Program-made: the position numbers and the translations under genes
Shown here: positions 11,001 to 21,310 of the stretch, piece after piece
Position numbering within the stretch: position 1 is the first letter of the stretch
Layout: the number at the start of each line of letters is the position of its first letter
Notes under the pieces: model-generated
What the model was told of the DNA's origin: nothing
Databases searched by the model: none
What the model saw: the letters and a program-made list of their open reading frames with translations, nothing else
Assembly (NCBI GenBank): GCA_948567375.1
Contig: OX419757.1
Location: 46,314,001-46,378,000 of the forward strand
Source of the DNA: Lunularia cruciata
Taxonomy: Eukaryota > Streptophyta > Marchantiopsida > Lunulariales > Lunulariaceae
Direction of reading: 5' to 3'
Length of the DNA: 64,000 bases

Positions 11001-12191
11001 ATGGGAGATCAAGTACCGCGTTTTAGTGTAGGAGACTCCCTTATCGACATTGATCCGGGACCTATAGAGTCATCTTTGGATTTGCAACCTCAACAGCCAT
11101 TAGGAAAATTTTTAGACTTGTTGAGGATGGCTTCTTCTGTGCCAGGCAAAACCAAGGAGGATGAACGATTTTGCATGGCAACACACCATTACAGCCAAAT
11201 ACTGGATTATTTGGAGAACCCCAAGCATTTTACACAAATTCATGGTGGGAATTGCAAAAAGCCCATTCAGAAATCAACCGCATTTAGTTTCATGGCAACC
11301 TTTTTGATTAGAGAGGGTATCGGATTTCCTATTTCTATAACAGGTGACAGACTTTACAAGAAATGGTTGCGGTACATGAAATAGTACAAAGAAACTTGGG
11401 AGCTTAAGAACAAGGCTACGGGAGAAGGTCTCATCGAGAAGGAATATGGCAAAGGATGGAGAACTATAGAAGATAAATTGAATGGAATGTGCCCACATTT
11501 TGCAAGAATGGAAGCCATGTTTGGGAGCAAAGCGAACATAAGTCCACCGGCAATGGTAAGTTTAGGAGATTGTAATCCTAATTCGAGTGAGATTTGCGAG
11601 GCTGGCGAGGAGGAGGTCCATGAAGGTGCGCAGGAGTGCTCCTAATTCTCATCTCCTCCAGAGGTGGTGCTCCTTGACTCGGGCCTTGAGTTGGTTGCAA
11701 ACATCCAAGGGGTGGAAAGTTTAGCAAGTGGCATAGAGAATGGAATCCTATCACCAAAGGATGAGTCTCTATTTTTTCCACCGACCGAGGACTCGCCTTT
11801 CATTACACCACCACCGCCTTTAATTTCTACAAGAGATGGATCCAATTGTGTAGACCAAGAAGGGGAATGTGACCCAAAGAGGAGGAAAGGTAGAATATCT
11901 GCAAGTAAGGTACCCAAGTTGTCACCTAGTATGTCATTGTCTCATGATTTAGCAAAAATTACCATGTTAAAGGCCGATAGGATAGAATCTAGAGAGAGGT
12001 TACGACTAGCTGAACTAGAAGCCACCAACATGAGGAAGAGAGAGAAAACAATGATGAGAATGGAAGCACAGTGCGTTAGATTAGAGACAGAGAAGATGAA
12101 AATTGAAATAGAGAAAAAATTGAGCGTAGATAAAAGGAAAGCTAGGGCAGATAAACACAAATTTAAGGAGAAGAGTTTAGAATCAAAGTGA
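11001..12191 (+). pseudogene. Myb/SANT-like accessory protein of a PIF/Harbinger transposon, two in-frame stops
   Basis: One frame of about 396 codons runs from an ATG at 11001 to a TGA at 12189 and is broken only by TAG at 11382 (codon 128) and TAA at 11643 (codon 215). Codons 85-175 resemble the trihelix/Myb-SANT-like domain found in plant Harbinger accessory proteins: a conserved GDRLYKKW segment, then YKETWE, then GKGWRTIEDKL, and F-A-RMEAMFG. A basic patch PKRRKGR lies at about 293-299. The last 75 codons are a highly charged Glu/Arg/Lys coiled coil. In Harbinger elements this protein binds the termini and helps the transposase enter the nucleus. The matching transposase lies at 17.5-18.9 kb on the other strand. 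The stops could also be read through or be sequencing errors, but two of them suggest decay. Confidence 0.6.
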
Positions 12192-12475
12192 ACTCATGAA
12201 ATCAAAATGAGTCTCATACAAGTAGGGAAAACTCGTGAGGAAATAAGTAACTATTTAAAGTGCTCACTCATGTTCAACGTCCATCATACTCTATTGATAG
12301 TGAATAGTATACCACCATGTAACCTTTATTATGATTATAATAAAGATGAGTTATGGGAACTTGATAAATGCTTCTAGTATCCGCCTGATGCAGCTTGTTA
12401 CCCTTCAGTTCCTCACAAGTTTTTGTTTTTGATGTTGTCTTTACCACTCCATTCCTGTCATGTCTTTCTTGCACA
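12192..12475. other. 3' flank of the Myb-like gene
   Basis: About 280 bp of AT-rich DNA after the Myb-like stop codon, leading into the GC-rich repeat array. No gene recognised. Confidence 0.4.
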
Positions 12476-12479
12476 ATAA

Positions 12480-12870
12480 GCCCAAGATGTCGCTAGTTGA
12501 CGCTCATAGCCGCCCAAAAGTCTCTCCTACTGCTAGTCACCGCTTGTTGCCGCTCAATCCAATGCAACACGAAAAACAAAATGAAGGCAAGCAAGTTGTT
12601 TAGGGTGCTCGTGAGCGCTCGTAGCCGCTTGTCGGCGCTCATAGGCGCTCGTAGAAGGGATTGAGCACTAGTAGGCGCTCATTGTTGTTGGGTGACCACT
12701 AGGTTGGCACCAATTGACGCTCACGGCCGCTGGGTGGCGCTCGATGATGTTGGGAAAAAGCTCATGAAGTCGGTATGCGCTTGTTGGCGCTTGATAGACA
12801 TGGATTTTTGGCTCATAGTCCCTTGGAGGCGCTCGTTGGCGCGCGTAGATGCTGAGGGCCACTCGTGATG
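12480..12870 (+). repeat. degenerate GC-rich short repeat array, left arm
   Basis: About fifteen imperfect copies of a 10-16 base motif close to GGCGCTCGTAGCCGCTC, separated by short variable spacers, in DNA that is otherwise AT-rich. Examples are GAGCGCTCGTAGCCGCTTG and GGCGCTCATAGGCGCTCGTA near 12610-12655 and GGCGCTCGTTGGCGC near 12830. The same motif appears in reverse orientation at 17.08-17.35 kb. Arrays of short motifs at the ends of CACTA-type transposons look like this, but I could not find CACTA termini. Confidence 0.65.
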
Positions 12871-13156
12871 TGTTTAGGGTTGAGTGTTTAAAGGGAAATG
12901 GCGCCCATATTTGTAAGGTGGTGACATGTTGGATACAAAAGGCACAATTCAAAATTTAGCACATGAAAATAAAAGAGTTAGACCACAATGAGAGTTCAAT
13001 ATGAGATATGAATATGAGTATGATAATATGAGTTCAATATGAATATGAGAGTTCACAAGTGTAAACTAAAACATAAATGTATACATGGGGAGAAATGAAC
13101 ATAATATATATATATAAATAGGGAGCCAATAGAACCTAAACCTATGACTATGGAGG

Positions 13157-13738
13157 TCAAGGAGGTGAAGAAGAAGAGGGAGATGCACTATGGTGTCTAA
13201 GTGCTACTACTGCATCCTCAAGTCTACGATGGTATACATGATGTTGAATCCTAAATGGACTCAATGACCACCATAGGGGCCACTCACTCTCATCCAAGTC
13301 TTGATGCCTGATACCACTAGCAAGAAGAGGATAAGGGTCGCAACTATAAGAACTCAATCTACATGATGTCCACTTCTCTTCTACCCAACTAATAGCAGGC
13401 CTATCGTCATGGACAAATCTGTCCAAAGCACTTATCAAAGGGTCAAATGACCCAATGTATGATGCTCTATGTACCCTATAAGGACGGAAGTGTGTAGGGT
13501 GGATAGCACCATGTGGATGGTTCCTATAATAAGAGAGTGCATAATTATCTATGATCAAAAGATCACGAAGAGGTAAACCTAATGAAGTCAGATGCTCATA
13601 TGATCTAACTCTAAGTCCTCTGAACTCTGAATCTCGCTGTATATCTCTAGAGCACAAACATGCCATGAGGCGAGACCCAATTTGAACTCCCTCAGGGAGT
13701 TCAGACCACTGCCACATGCTCCATAGCAGCCACTCCAC
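13157..13738 (-). CDS. unassigned 3' exon or ORF inside the array-bounded segment
   Basis: An open frame of 193 codons on the minus strand. A possible splice acceptor (TTATCTTGTAG) lies about 25 bases upstream near 13760, and the frame stays open up to it, so this may be a 3' exon of the coiled-coil gene at 14.1-14.6 kb. Visible features are an aromatic-rich N-terminal part (EWLLWSMWQW), a middle with LTSLGLPLRDLL, a Trp-rich segment (SEWPLWWSLSPF) and a Ser/Pro tail. I do not recognise the family. Its GC content is higher than the flanks. Probably a protein encoded by a mobile element, of unknown function. Confidence 0.4.
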   Translation of the reverse strand: MEWLLWSMWQWSELPEGVQIGSRLMACLCSRDIQRDSEFRGLRVRSYEHLTSLGLPLRDLLIIDNYALSYYRNHPHGAIHPTHFRPYRVHRASYIGSFDPLISALDRFVHDDRPAISWVEEKWTSCRLSSYSCDPYPLLASGIRHQDLDESEWPLWWSLSPFRIQHHVYHRRLEDAVVALRHHSASPSSSSPP

Positions 13739-14100
13739 TCCATCCGGAGTAAGATCTATCTACAAGATAACCTCAAAGCGTAGCAAACAGAATTGGATGA
13801 AATAGCAAACACCAAGACGGGCCACCCACCCTACAGGCCCGGACTGTGTGTGAGGGAACCAACCATGCATAGTCGTCCTGCTCTCCCATGCACGGAAACC
13901 GATAGCACCATGAATCCATAATGAACAAGAATCCATAATAAACACATACAAGTAACATCCACAATAATAATCTTCTTTTGTAGGAAGCCGAGGAAGAGGA
14001 TACATGGAATATACTCTCTTGGTAGATGAATCCTCTCTCTAAACTCAGTCTGAGTGCCCTGAGTCTCCACACTATGAGGTAACACATGGGTGGCATCAGT

Positions 14101-14613
14101 CTAGGTCTGCATCTCATGACGAGTATGGGTCTCGCGAGCAATAGTACGTAGTCTGGGTCCAAGATAAGCCACACAAGCCCTCAAATGAGCTAGACTAATC
14201 TCACTCTCCTCTACATGAGCTCTTGTCTGAGCTAGACTACTCTTGCTCTCCTCTACATGAACATGTGCACTCTCACACCTCTCTATAGCATATGCTAACT
14301 CTTGTGCCTGATTATGTAACTGGAGCTTGTAACCCTCCACTATGGCAGTGGCACCTAGTATGTCCATGTCCAAGTCACCTAATCTCTGCTCTCTCTCCAT
14401 CTCAGAAGTAAGCAAGGTCAGATGCCTCTCCTCCTTTGCAGCAAGTAAATCCTCTCGCTCACAAAGGAATCTCTCTTGCTCTAGCACTAATCTTTCTCTC
14501 TCCTCTACACTTTCCAATCTACTCTCACGCTCAAGCACTAATCTCTCTCTCTCGTCTACACTCTCCAGTCTACTCTCACGCTCAAGGAGATTTCTCTCTC
14601 TACACTCAGCCAC
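14101..14613 (-). CDS. coiled-coil protein with internal repeats, probably transposon-borne
   Basis: An open frame of 170 codons on the minus strand. The first half is a long coiled coil with two near-identical 17-residue units (each containing RESRLES then ERERLVLE) followed by a third variant, rich in Glu, Arg and Leu. The second half repeats a HVEES-SLA element twice (near residues 130 and 145). No catalytic motif is seen. It may be one exon of a gene continuing towards 13.15 kb, because the intervening 360 bases contain several stops but also plausible splice sites. A DNA-binding or oligomerising accessory protein of a DNA transposon is possible. No homologue is recognised. Confidence 0.4.
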   Translation of the reverse strand: MAECRERNLLERESRLESVDERERLVLERESRLESVEERERLVLEQERFLCEREDLLAAKEERHLTLLTSEMEREQRLGDLDMDILGATAIVEGYKLQLHNQAQELAYAIERCESAHVHVEESKSSLAQTRAHVEESEISLAHLRACVAYLGPRLRTIARETHTRHEMQT

Positions 14614-14998
14614 TCAAACACAATCATCTAAAATGCGAGTGATGTCAACTGAACAAGAAGGAGGTGAAGGTACTCTAAAATGCATGGGGTCACCAACTTC
14701 CTCCAGAGATGGAGGAAGTGGTGAAGGGGAAGACGAGTGAAAAGGAGCTATCTCAACAAAGGGTAAGGGTTGTGTCTCAACACGAATCTGTTGAACACTT
14801 GTTCACAAGTGGTACATTTAGTTATCCATCAAGTACAAATTCATATTTGAATATACAATATACAAGTTCACAAGTTCATTAATTCAAGCTTCTTAAATGA
14901 ATTCATTTATTAAATCCGGTAATGGTATATACAAAATAACTTTGTATGTTTTCCAACATTTTATATATATATGACAAAACTCAAACCTAATCAATCAA

Positions 14999-15256
14999 TC
15001 ACTCACCATCCTCATCCTCTCCCTCATCCTCCCCATCATCAGTAGTCTCGTCCTCATCCGAGCTATCTGCATCCTCATGATCATCACCATGCTCTTCCTC
15101 GTGTATAATCTCCTCTTCTCCATCACTGAGGTATATCACGTTCTCCTCTGGAATGAAACCTCTCTCCACAAAGAGATGCATGAGTATCTGTCCAAGGAAG
15201 GTGACTCTGAACCTATGCCCCTTAGGACTCATCACTTGGCTTTGCAAACTCCCCAC
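14999..15256 (-). CDS. ORF with acidic tail, possible exon
   Basis: An open frame of 85 codons on the minus strand ending in a very acidic tail of about 40 residues, almost all Glu and Asp (EDADSSDEDETTDDGEDEGE). The N-terminal part (FLGQILMHLFVERGFIPEENV) continues backwards, through stops or introns, to frames at 15.3-15.57 kb on the same strand. These look like successive exons of one gene transcribed from about 17 kb towards 13 kb. Family not recognised. The acidic tail could also be a by-product of a simple repeat. Confidence 0.3.
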   Translation of the reverse strand: MGSLQSQVMSPKGHRFRVTFLGQILMHLFVERGFIPEENVIYLSDGEEEIIHEEEHGDDHEDADSSDEDETTDDGEDEGEDEDGE

Positions 15257-15679
15257 CTCCGCAATGATAGCTCTAAAAGCTAACTCTCCTCAATCATAAT
15301 CCTCCACACCAAATCTCCTCAACTTGGTCTTGGTATTGAGTACCAAATGCCCATGTACAATTTGGGCCTAATAGTGTGTGCAACTAGTGCACCCATCAAT
15401 TGGAAGAAAGCTCTGAATGCACGATACACATTGCCTTGCAAGATATCTTTTTGCAACCCTGTCCCTTTGTGGAAACCAGTCTGAGACAATTGTGTAAGGA
15501 ACTGTCCTCCATCTTGGTGTTCTCCCCGTGGGCATGGCAAGTGCATCTCTAACTATAAATGCAGTCAATTGAAACTACCTACCTCTTACCAAACCTGTGC
15601 AAGAGACCTTGTCCCAAGAACTCACAAACTCTGTACATGGAATGACCTGCACAGCCCACCAAAAATTTTAGCTCAAACT

Positions 15680-16120
15680 TCTGTCACAAGGACTCAAACT
15701 CAAGGGTGGCGCTAGGTGCCGCTAGAAGGCACTTGCGCACAATCTAAATAAATTGAGAAATCACGGAGTGCTTCTAGTTGCCGTTGGGAGCCACAATTAG
15801 GGGACACGGGGAGGGTGCTCCCGACCACCGGTGGCACCCGCAAAGCATCAGTAGAGCGTTCGAGGCCACACAGGAGCACCCATGGATGCTGCTCGTAGGC
15901 ACAGCTCCACTAGATGGTGCTACGGGACAATGCGGGGTTAAGTTGGGAACCGTGCAGAGGCGATGGGTGCCGTGCAAGGTCACGGGAAGACGCTCACACG
16001 AGAGGTTAATGGGATGGGGATGTCGCTAGAAGACGCTCGTTGACGCACAACAGTGCTGGTAGGCGCTGCGGGACTGGGAGAGCCGCGAGTATGTCTGCAC
16101 AGCCCCGTGGGAGCGCTAGG
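15680..16120 (+). repeat. GC-rich degenerate repeat region, central
   Basis: Irregular copies of the same family of GC-rich short motifs seen at 12.5 and 17.2 kb (for example GGCGCTAGGTGCCGCTAG near 15707, GTGCTGGTAGGCGCTG near 16052). They merge into the regular 20-bp array that follows. No reading frame here is supported as a gene. Confidence 0.55.
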
Positions 16121-16260
16121 TGCCACGCGGGGTCACTGGGTACCATGCGGGGTCATTGGGTGCCATGCGGGGTCACTGGGTACCATGCGGGGTCATTGGG
16201 TGCCACGCGGGGTCACTGGGTACCATGCGGGGTCATTGGGTGCCACGCGGGGTCACTGGG
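16121..16260 (+). repeat. 20-bp tandem array with 40-bp higher-order period
   Basis: Seven exact-length 20-bp units, head to tail. They alternate between TGCCAYGCGGGGTCACTGGG (units 1, 3, 5, 7) and TACCATGCGGGGTCATTGGG (units 2, 4, 6), so the real period is 40 bp. An eighth, degenerate unit follows at 16261-16280. The alternation shows that the array grew by duplicating pairs. Because 20 is not a multiple of three and the unit has no stop in any phase, all three plus-strand frames are open across it. Those frames are artefacts of the repeat. Confidence 0.95.
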
Positions 16261-16280
16261 TGCCGCGGAAGGGTGCTGGG

Positions 16281-17075
16281 TGGCACGCGGGGAAGGCACT
16301 TGTGCGGAGGGGTTTAGGGTTCGGGATGGCACAGGGGGACATTGGGAGGCACTGATGATTTGAAAGCAATTTCTGGAAGTAAAATGAACATATCGAGATG
16401 GATTGAAAAGAAAAGAATGAGGAATGTTTGAAAAGTACATGTGGCTGTGGATAGTGAAGTCCAAGAGTTATTTTTAGCCCCATTACATCTAGATTGACCT
16501 CCCAAATTCCCGAAATAACAGTTTGAACTTGATGTTTGTCCAGCTAGCACCACTTGATGAAATTGGTTGGGTGTTGAATGGTATGGAATGAAATGAGCCA
16601 ATCTCCTTCCTGAGTATTTCTCATGTTGGGCCCGTCAACTATCTTTTCATATCCCCAGATTTCTGCCATGGTTGAAAATGAATGTGCTCTTGAACTTTTT
16701 TTTCTCTCTTCTCAATCACTCCTTGTTGCTTTTCGAGTTGTGCTTCAGCCAGCCAGTTTGCCTCTTTCCTTCCCTAGTCTTGAAATGTCTCACCCGCACA
16801 CACTCTCGAAATGACCCTCCAGCACACCCTCTGCCTCATGAAATGATCCTTGAAATCACCCTTTCTCCTTCTAAGTACTCACTCGCAAAATTCTGCTTCC
16901 AACACCCCACACACTCAAGAATAAAGCTTTTGAATGATAGGAATGGAAAAGAACACATGTTTATATAACCTAGGCTGTCAGAAAAAAACTTAATCCCAAA
17001 CATACTAAAATGTACACTTTGGAGGCAAAATTTCATTTTTCCAACCGAAGAACCCAAATCCCAAGCGGCAATATA
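16281..17075. other. spacer with a minus-strand TATA-like box
   Basis: No gene is supported. On the minus strand, TTATATAAAC at about 16958-16967 is a good TATA box for transcription towards the coiled-coil ORFs, with the repeat-rich, GC-rich region just downstream of it. The sequence beyond (16.98-17.03 kb) holds the GTTTGGGATTAAG-like stretch common in plant DNA transposon ends, but no partner was found. Confidence 0.35.
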
Positions 17076-17079
17076 AGGC

Positions 17080-17345
17080 ACTCCACGTCGCCAACCGGCG
17101 TAGCCAAGCGTCACATAATTCACGTAGTGCCTACCAGCACCTACCAGCGCTGACCAGCGCCTATGAGTGCATGTAATATGTGGTGCACTCTGAGCGTCCA
17201 CCAGTGTCTACGAGTGCAACTCTCGATTAATTTTTTTAAGTTTGTGAGTGGCACCCAACGTCTATGAGAGTCATCTCCCGGTATATGCAACATCAGCTCA
17301 CTTTTCTCCAAGTGCACGTAAGTGTCAACGAGGACTTACAAATGT
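17080..17345 (-). repeat. degenerate GC-rich short repeat array, right arm (inverted)
   Basis: About ten imperfect copies of the motif found at 12.5 kb, here as its reverse complement (for example GCACCTACCAGCGCTGACCA near 17136 and AGCGCCTATGAGTGC near 17155). Together with the left array it brackets 12.48-17.35 kb with opposite-facing arrays. Confidence 0.6.
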
Positions 17346-17513
17346 ATAGATTAAGCTTCATAGAATTATTTTTGCATCCGCATGATGTTCTTATCACAAT
17401 ATTACAAGATACACTCATGGTCTAAGAAAAAGACTCTTGGTCTAAGTTACGAGACTATGAGATATGAGATGAATACTGAGAATATATATTTTATTATATG
17501 GAATCTCAATCAA

Positions 17514-18865
17514 TCAATCGAGTATATCATCATTGTTATAATCAAGGCAATGTTGCATCACCCTTGATCTACTTTCTTCTCTAGCAAGTTCTATACCCTG
17601 AAATGACATTTCTGAATCTATTTGAGTCTCCTCTGTAAATCCGCCATCGTCCTCTGACCAAAGGTCAGACCTATTGATTAAAAATTATGTAAAATAATAC
17701 ACACCGATACCCACTTTAGCAAATAAGCATTTCTACTATTGTCTTTCAGTTGCACTCTTAGCTCACAAAGAGAATGCCATCTAGCTTTCAATACTCCTAT
17801 ACAATGCTCATTTATCACTCTTGCCTTTGCTAAATATTTATTGAAATCATGCTTGTCTTCTAAGCGAGCCTGCTTGAAAGCGGGTACTTGGTGATGCATG
17901 GGTACATAACCCAAATCACCTAAAAGGTACTCCTTTGCCTCAAAAGTGCAACACCTCCCTCTTCGGTTCAAATCATTCCATAGTGACAATTTTTCAAACA
18001 AGTCATATCATGACATGACCCTGGCATTCCTGCAAATAAAAAAAGGCCATACTTTTAGTAAACTAAACAAACAGGATCACCAATGCATTGCAAAAATACA
18101 TAACAAAATAACACATAACATAAACCATACCTCCGGAGAAATGTATAACTCTCCTTTTATCATCACAAATAACTTGGCAGTTTATAGAATATGAACCCTT
18201 GCGGCTGAAATATATTTCCCCGTCCACAGTTGGTCGGGCTGCAAGAGGAAACAATGTGCCATCTACCAAACCAATACAACCGGGAAAACCTTTCAATGAA
18301 AAAACAGTGGATATCCTTTTCCTCTCCTCGAGTTTGGGCCAAGCAACTTGACTCCTCATCACATCTAATATGGCTGTCATAAGTCTATCAATAAAAGCAA
18401 TTGTTGAACCAGCACTAATGCCCCAAATACTTAAACTCCATGCAACACAAGCTCCATTGCCATGATGCCCAAATCTATCCAATGTTAGGGCAACTTGGAT
18501 CCACACGTGTGTTTGCTCTCTTCGGTACCTTTTCTCAAAAATCAAGGGAGTCTTAATCAAATCAACTAATGTTGAAAAAGAATCCCCATCCATTCTAGTA
18601 AGCTGGCCTTAGTATCTAGATTTCTAAAATACTCCTTCACAAACTCTCTACTACAAGGGTAAGTAACACGAGGTTCCAAGTATTGATGAGTATGTGCATA
18701 CTCCCATCCACTAATAAAACATTTTAGCATATCTAAATCTCCTCCTAATTCCTCATCTTCATCTTCTAATCCTGGTAGTGATATCTCCAAATCTAACCGA
18801 ATCATCCATTGAATACATTTTCTAATATTTTTGGTTAGTTCTAAATGAGTGCTCCCTCTCGGCAT
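17514..18865 (-). pseudogene. PIF/Harbinger (HARBI1-type) DDE transposase, one intron, frameshifts
   Basis: The minus-strand frames 18865-18566, 18593-18063 and 18001-17678 are consecutive parts of one Harbinger transposase. The DDE catalytic core is visible: first Asp in GLVDGT (near 18265), second Asp in LGDLGYVP (near 17910), Glu in NEHCIGVLKARW (near 17800). A GT-AG intron fits exactly: the exon ends at 18131 (GGAG, then GTATGG), the next begins at 18029 after TTTGCAG, and the joined frame gives the family's G-x-PGSCHD motif. Breaks: a shift near 18590, a one-base shift near 18005, and one in a T-run near 17685, after which an acidic C-terminal tail continues to a stop at 17514. It cuts and rejoins DNA at TWA targets when intact. 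With three shifts this copy is probably dead. The Myb-like partner is at 11.0-12.2 kb. Confidence 0.8.
18029..18131 (-). other. intron of the Harbinger transposase (with boundary exon bases)
   Basis: The intron itself is 18130 down to 18030: donor GTATGG, acceptor TTTGCAG. Splicing restores the reading frame (G split as G|GA) and the conserved GMPGSCHD segment, which is strong support for the boundaries. Confidence 0.75.
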
Positions 18866-20239
18866 GACAAAACTCTATTTTTAATCACCATTGAAAACTC
18901 CTTATCCACAAAGGGGATCTCTCTTCTTCGCAAAGGGCATCTCTCTTCTCCGCAAAGGGGCATCTCCCTCTCTCTTTGAAATTTCAGCAAATGTACATCT
19001 CTGTGCGCAAAAAAAATAATTTGTGCAATTCCATTCTGTAACAAGAAAACAAATTCATGAATTTCATTTCATTACTCAAGGGGAAGAAAGGTATACATTT
19101 CATACTCGTACAAAATACAATTTTTTAAAATAATGAAATCAAGAGTAACACTTCAAACAAAATCACTCCTCACTCTAACCTTCTCACGGGGCTCGCACTC
19201 AAATCTTCCCACTCCAAATCTGCTATGGTCTATCAAATCTTCATTAGTGGTCAATTTTTGCATCTCCTCAAATCTTTCCACTCATGCTCCCTCCAATCTT
19301 CCTTGGTAAAAATTTGCCCAGTTTCCGCTTGTCATTTCATTTCCATGGGTGTTCTTGAACATCCCCGGATGCTCCTTTTGGTGGCCGTCACTTTCACTCT
19401 AACCCTAAACAAAAACTTAATTAACCCTAATGTGCAATCAATGCACTACGGAGTGATAACAGAAAATTCCTTCTCCCTTATTTTCTACAAACCACCTCAT
19501 ACGGAGTGTGCTAATAATAAGGAACTTGGCCCCAACTCCGTAACATTACCATTTCTACCTCCTGGTCACACACCGTACCCATTTAGTCATCACTTCGTAA
19601 CAATCTATATGAAAAGTTTAGAAACTTTGTAAAACTATTTTTGAAACCCCCTATTGTAAACTTGGAGATCTTGGTGGTTACCATTCCGCTTGCTGTACAT
19701 CAAAGAGTGTAGTCATCTTCTAACTGAAATTGCAATGTATATGTGATCTATCACCACAACCTCCGCTATTATCACTTGATTATCTCATGTCAAATATAAG
19801 TCTGCCTTAATTCATGTTGCTTACAAAGCATACCACTCTCCCTCCAAGTGAGATATACATTCTCTAGCGCCAAGGTAAACATTGGGGGTTTCAAGAATGA
19901 ATTTGACAAGAATAGGACATTTCTATAAGGATCTCAGAAGTTTTTTTATGGGGAATTTTATTTATGGAGCACCGTAAACCAAAATAGGTACATTAATGAG
20001 ATCTACCCTAAAAATTTAGAGTGTCAAATGGTTTTTTTTTGGGCCACTTTTTGGTACCCCCTAAAGGTTTATAGGTCATGTTTCTCAAAGCCCATTAAAT
20101 TTCAGAAGACAATGGGACTTTTTTCCCGTAAGATGGATGGATTCTCCTCTCACACCCCATAATAGTATACAGGTTTAGGGTTAAGCTTCCCATAAAATAA
20201 CTTACAAAAGCTAAAAAGGTATTCTTGAAACCATGTTAT
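18866..20239. other. upstream of the Harbinger transposase, spacer
   Basis: Probably the promoter side of the transposase. Three imperfect copies of a 25-base unit built on CGCAAAGGGGCATCTCTCTT lie at about 18,900-18,975. The 135-codon frame at 19225-19632 (+) has no recognisable domain and biased composition, and I do not support it. No Harbinger terminal repeat was found by eye. Confidence 0.45.
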
Positions 20240-21310
20240 ATCCCTGATTGCATTGTGTTTAGCTATCTTATGTATTCCAAAAAGAACAAAATCATATAGA
20301 CCCTTGTTGCATCTAATATAGTATCTGAATATGGAGATGCGGATAGGTGGACCAAACCTATACAAAATCTCATTGCTATAGAAAAAATAGCTTGTATGAG
20401 TTGAAATACCCTAATGCACGATCAAACTTGGATCCAAGAGCTCACACACCCTTGCTAGAGCAAAGAGCAAAGACGTGCACTAGTACCATGGAGAATGAAT
20501 GAGTGAACTAAGAGAGAATGTAATGCATGTTAAAATTGGTGATCCATCAAAGAAGACTAGTACCAATCAAAAAGCAAGGAGGTGAAGGACTGAAGTCCAT
20601 CTTGTGATAGTGAAGATAAGCCATCTCTTCACTACCATAAAAGCACTTGGATAGAAAACATCACTCTTCTACCTTGATCATCTACATCTCCAAGATTGGC
20701 CTATCAGCAACTATAAAATAAGAGGAATATAGAGATGCAAAGATATTATAATTGTCAACGTCCAACTACCCAAAAATATTAGAGTTGTCATTTCTTCCAT
20801 AAATAGTAAGCATACCCGTCTACAAAATATTGGTAGAGATATTTGTCTATATGTTGAATCCCGTATAACATACTAAAATGTACTCGTTCCAAAGATATCA
20901 CCCAATACTCCCATGATCCTCCTATCAAAAGTTCTCAAAAGTAATAAGGTCATAAAAGACGGGACTATATGAAGTAGGTCAGACAATTTATGAGCAATAC
21001 TAGAGGAGAGTATATCGAATGCTACCTATGGATCTTTTAGTAGAAGAAGTTCATCCACATTCAAAAAATCCTCTACAAGCATAACATCTAAAAAGCATGT
21101 GAATATCTTTGTAACCTATTGACACTCCAAGAATACAAAGGCCATCTATAGATATTATACACCCCTTTGAATTTTGGAATTTAGAGTTGAGTAGGAATAT
21201 CTCAAGGGGACCATACTCAGCACTTTGATACCTTGACTCTCAAGCCTATAAATAAAGCTCAATAATCAAGTGATCAAAGGCATGCCTAGTCTTATTTACA
21301 AGGCCCATGA
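20240..21310 (-). mobile_element. R2-type LINE (copy 2), post-RT and zinc-finger part, decayed
   Basis: Base-by-base related to the LINE at 40.3-41.1 kb through shared blocks such as GGTGGACCAAACCTA, CTTGGATCCA/CTAGGATCCA and CATAATCCTCCTATCAAA, but with most CG dinucleotides turned into TG or CA. Translation on the minus strand passes through many stops. Its low-coordinate end reads HNAIRDI, matching HDAIRDI of the better copy, and the homology stops there, before the endonuclease core. The 5' portion of the same LINE lies beyond the inserted chromovirus, from 26937. Confidence 0.75.

Noticed and set aside
16121-16260. CRISPR-like array
   Set aside because: Units are directly adjacent without unique spacers and the genome is eukaryotic.
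16040-16363. Overlapping plus-strand ORFs of 65-107 codons in all three frames
   Set aside because: They are open only because the 20-bp repeat has no stop in any phase. They have no start context or homology beyond the repeat itself.
12480-17345. A complete CACTA transposon
   Set aside because: Subterminal-like arrays are present, but no CACTA terminal motif, 3-bp target duplication or TNP2-type transposase was found, so it is kept only as a hypothesis.
19225-19632. 135-codon plus-strand ORF
   Set aside because: No domain and no plausible start context. Probably the antisense of the transposase promoter region.
10900-19700. Terminal inverted repeats of the Harbinger element
   Set aside because: Scanning by eye of both flanks showed only short GTTACGG/CCGTAAC-type matches that are too brief to accept.
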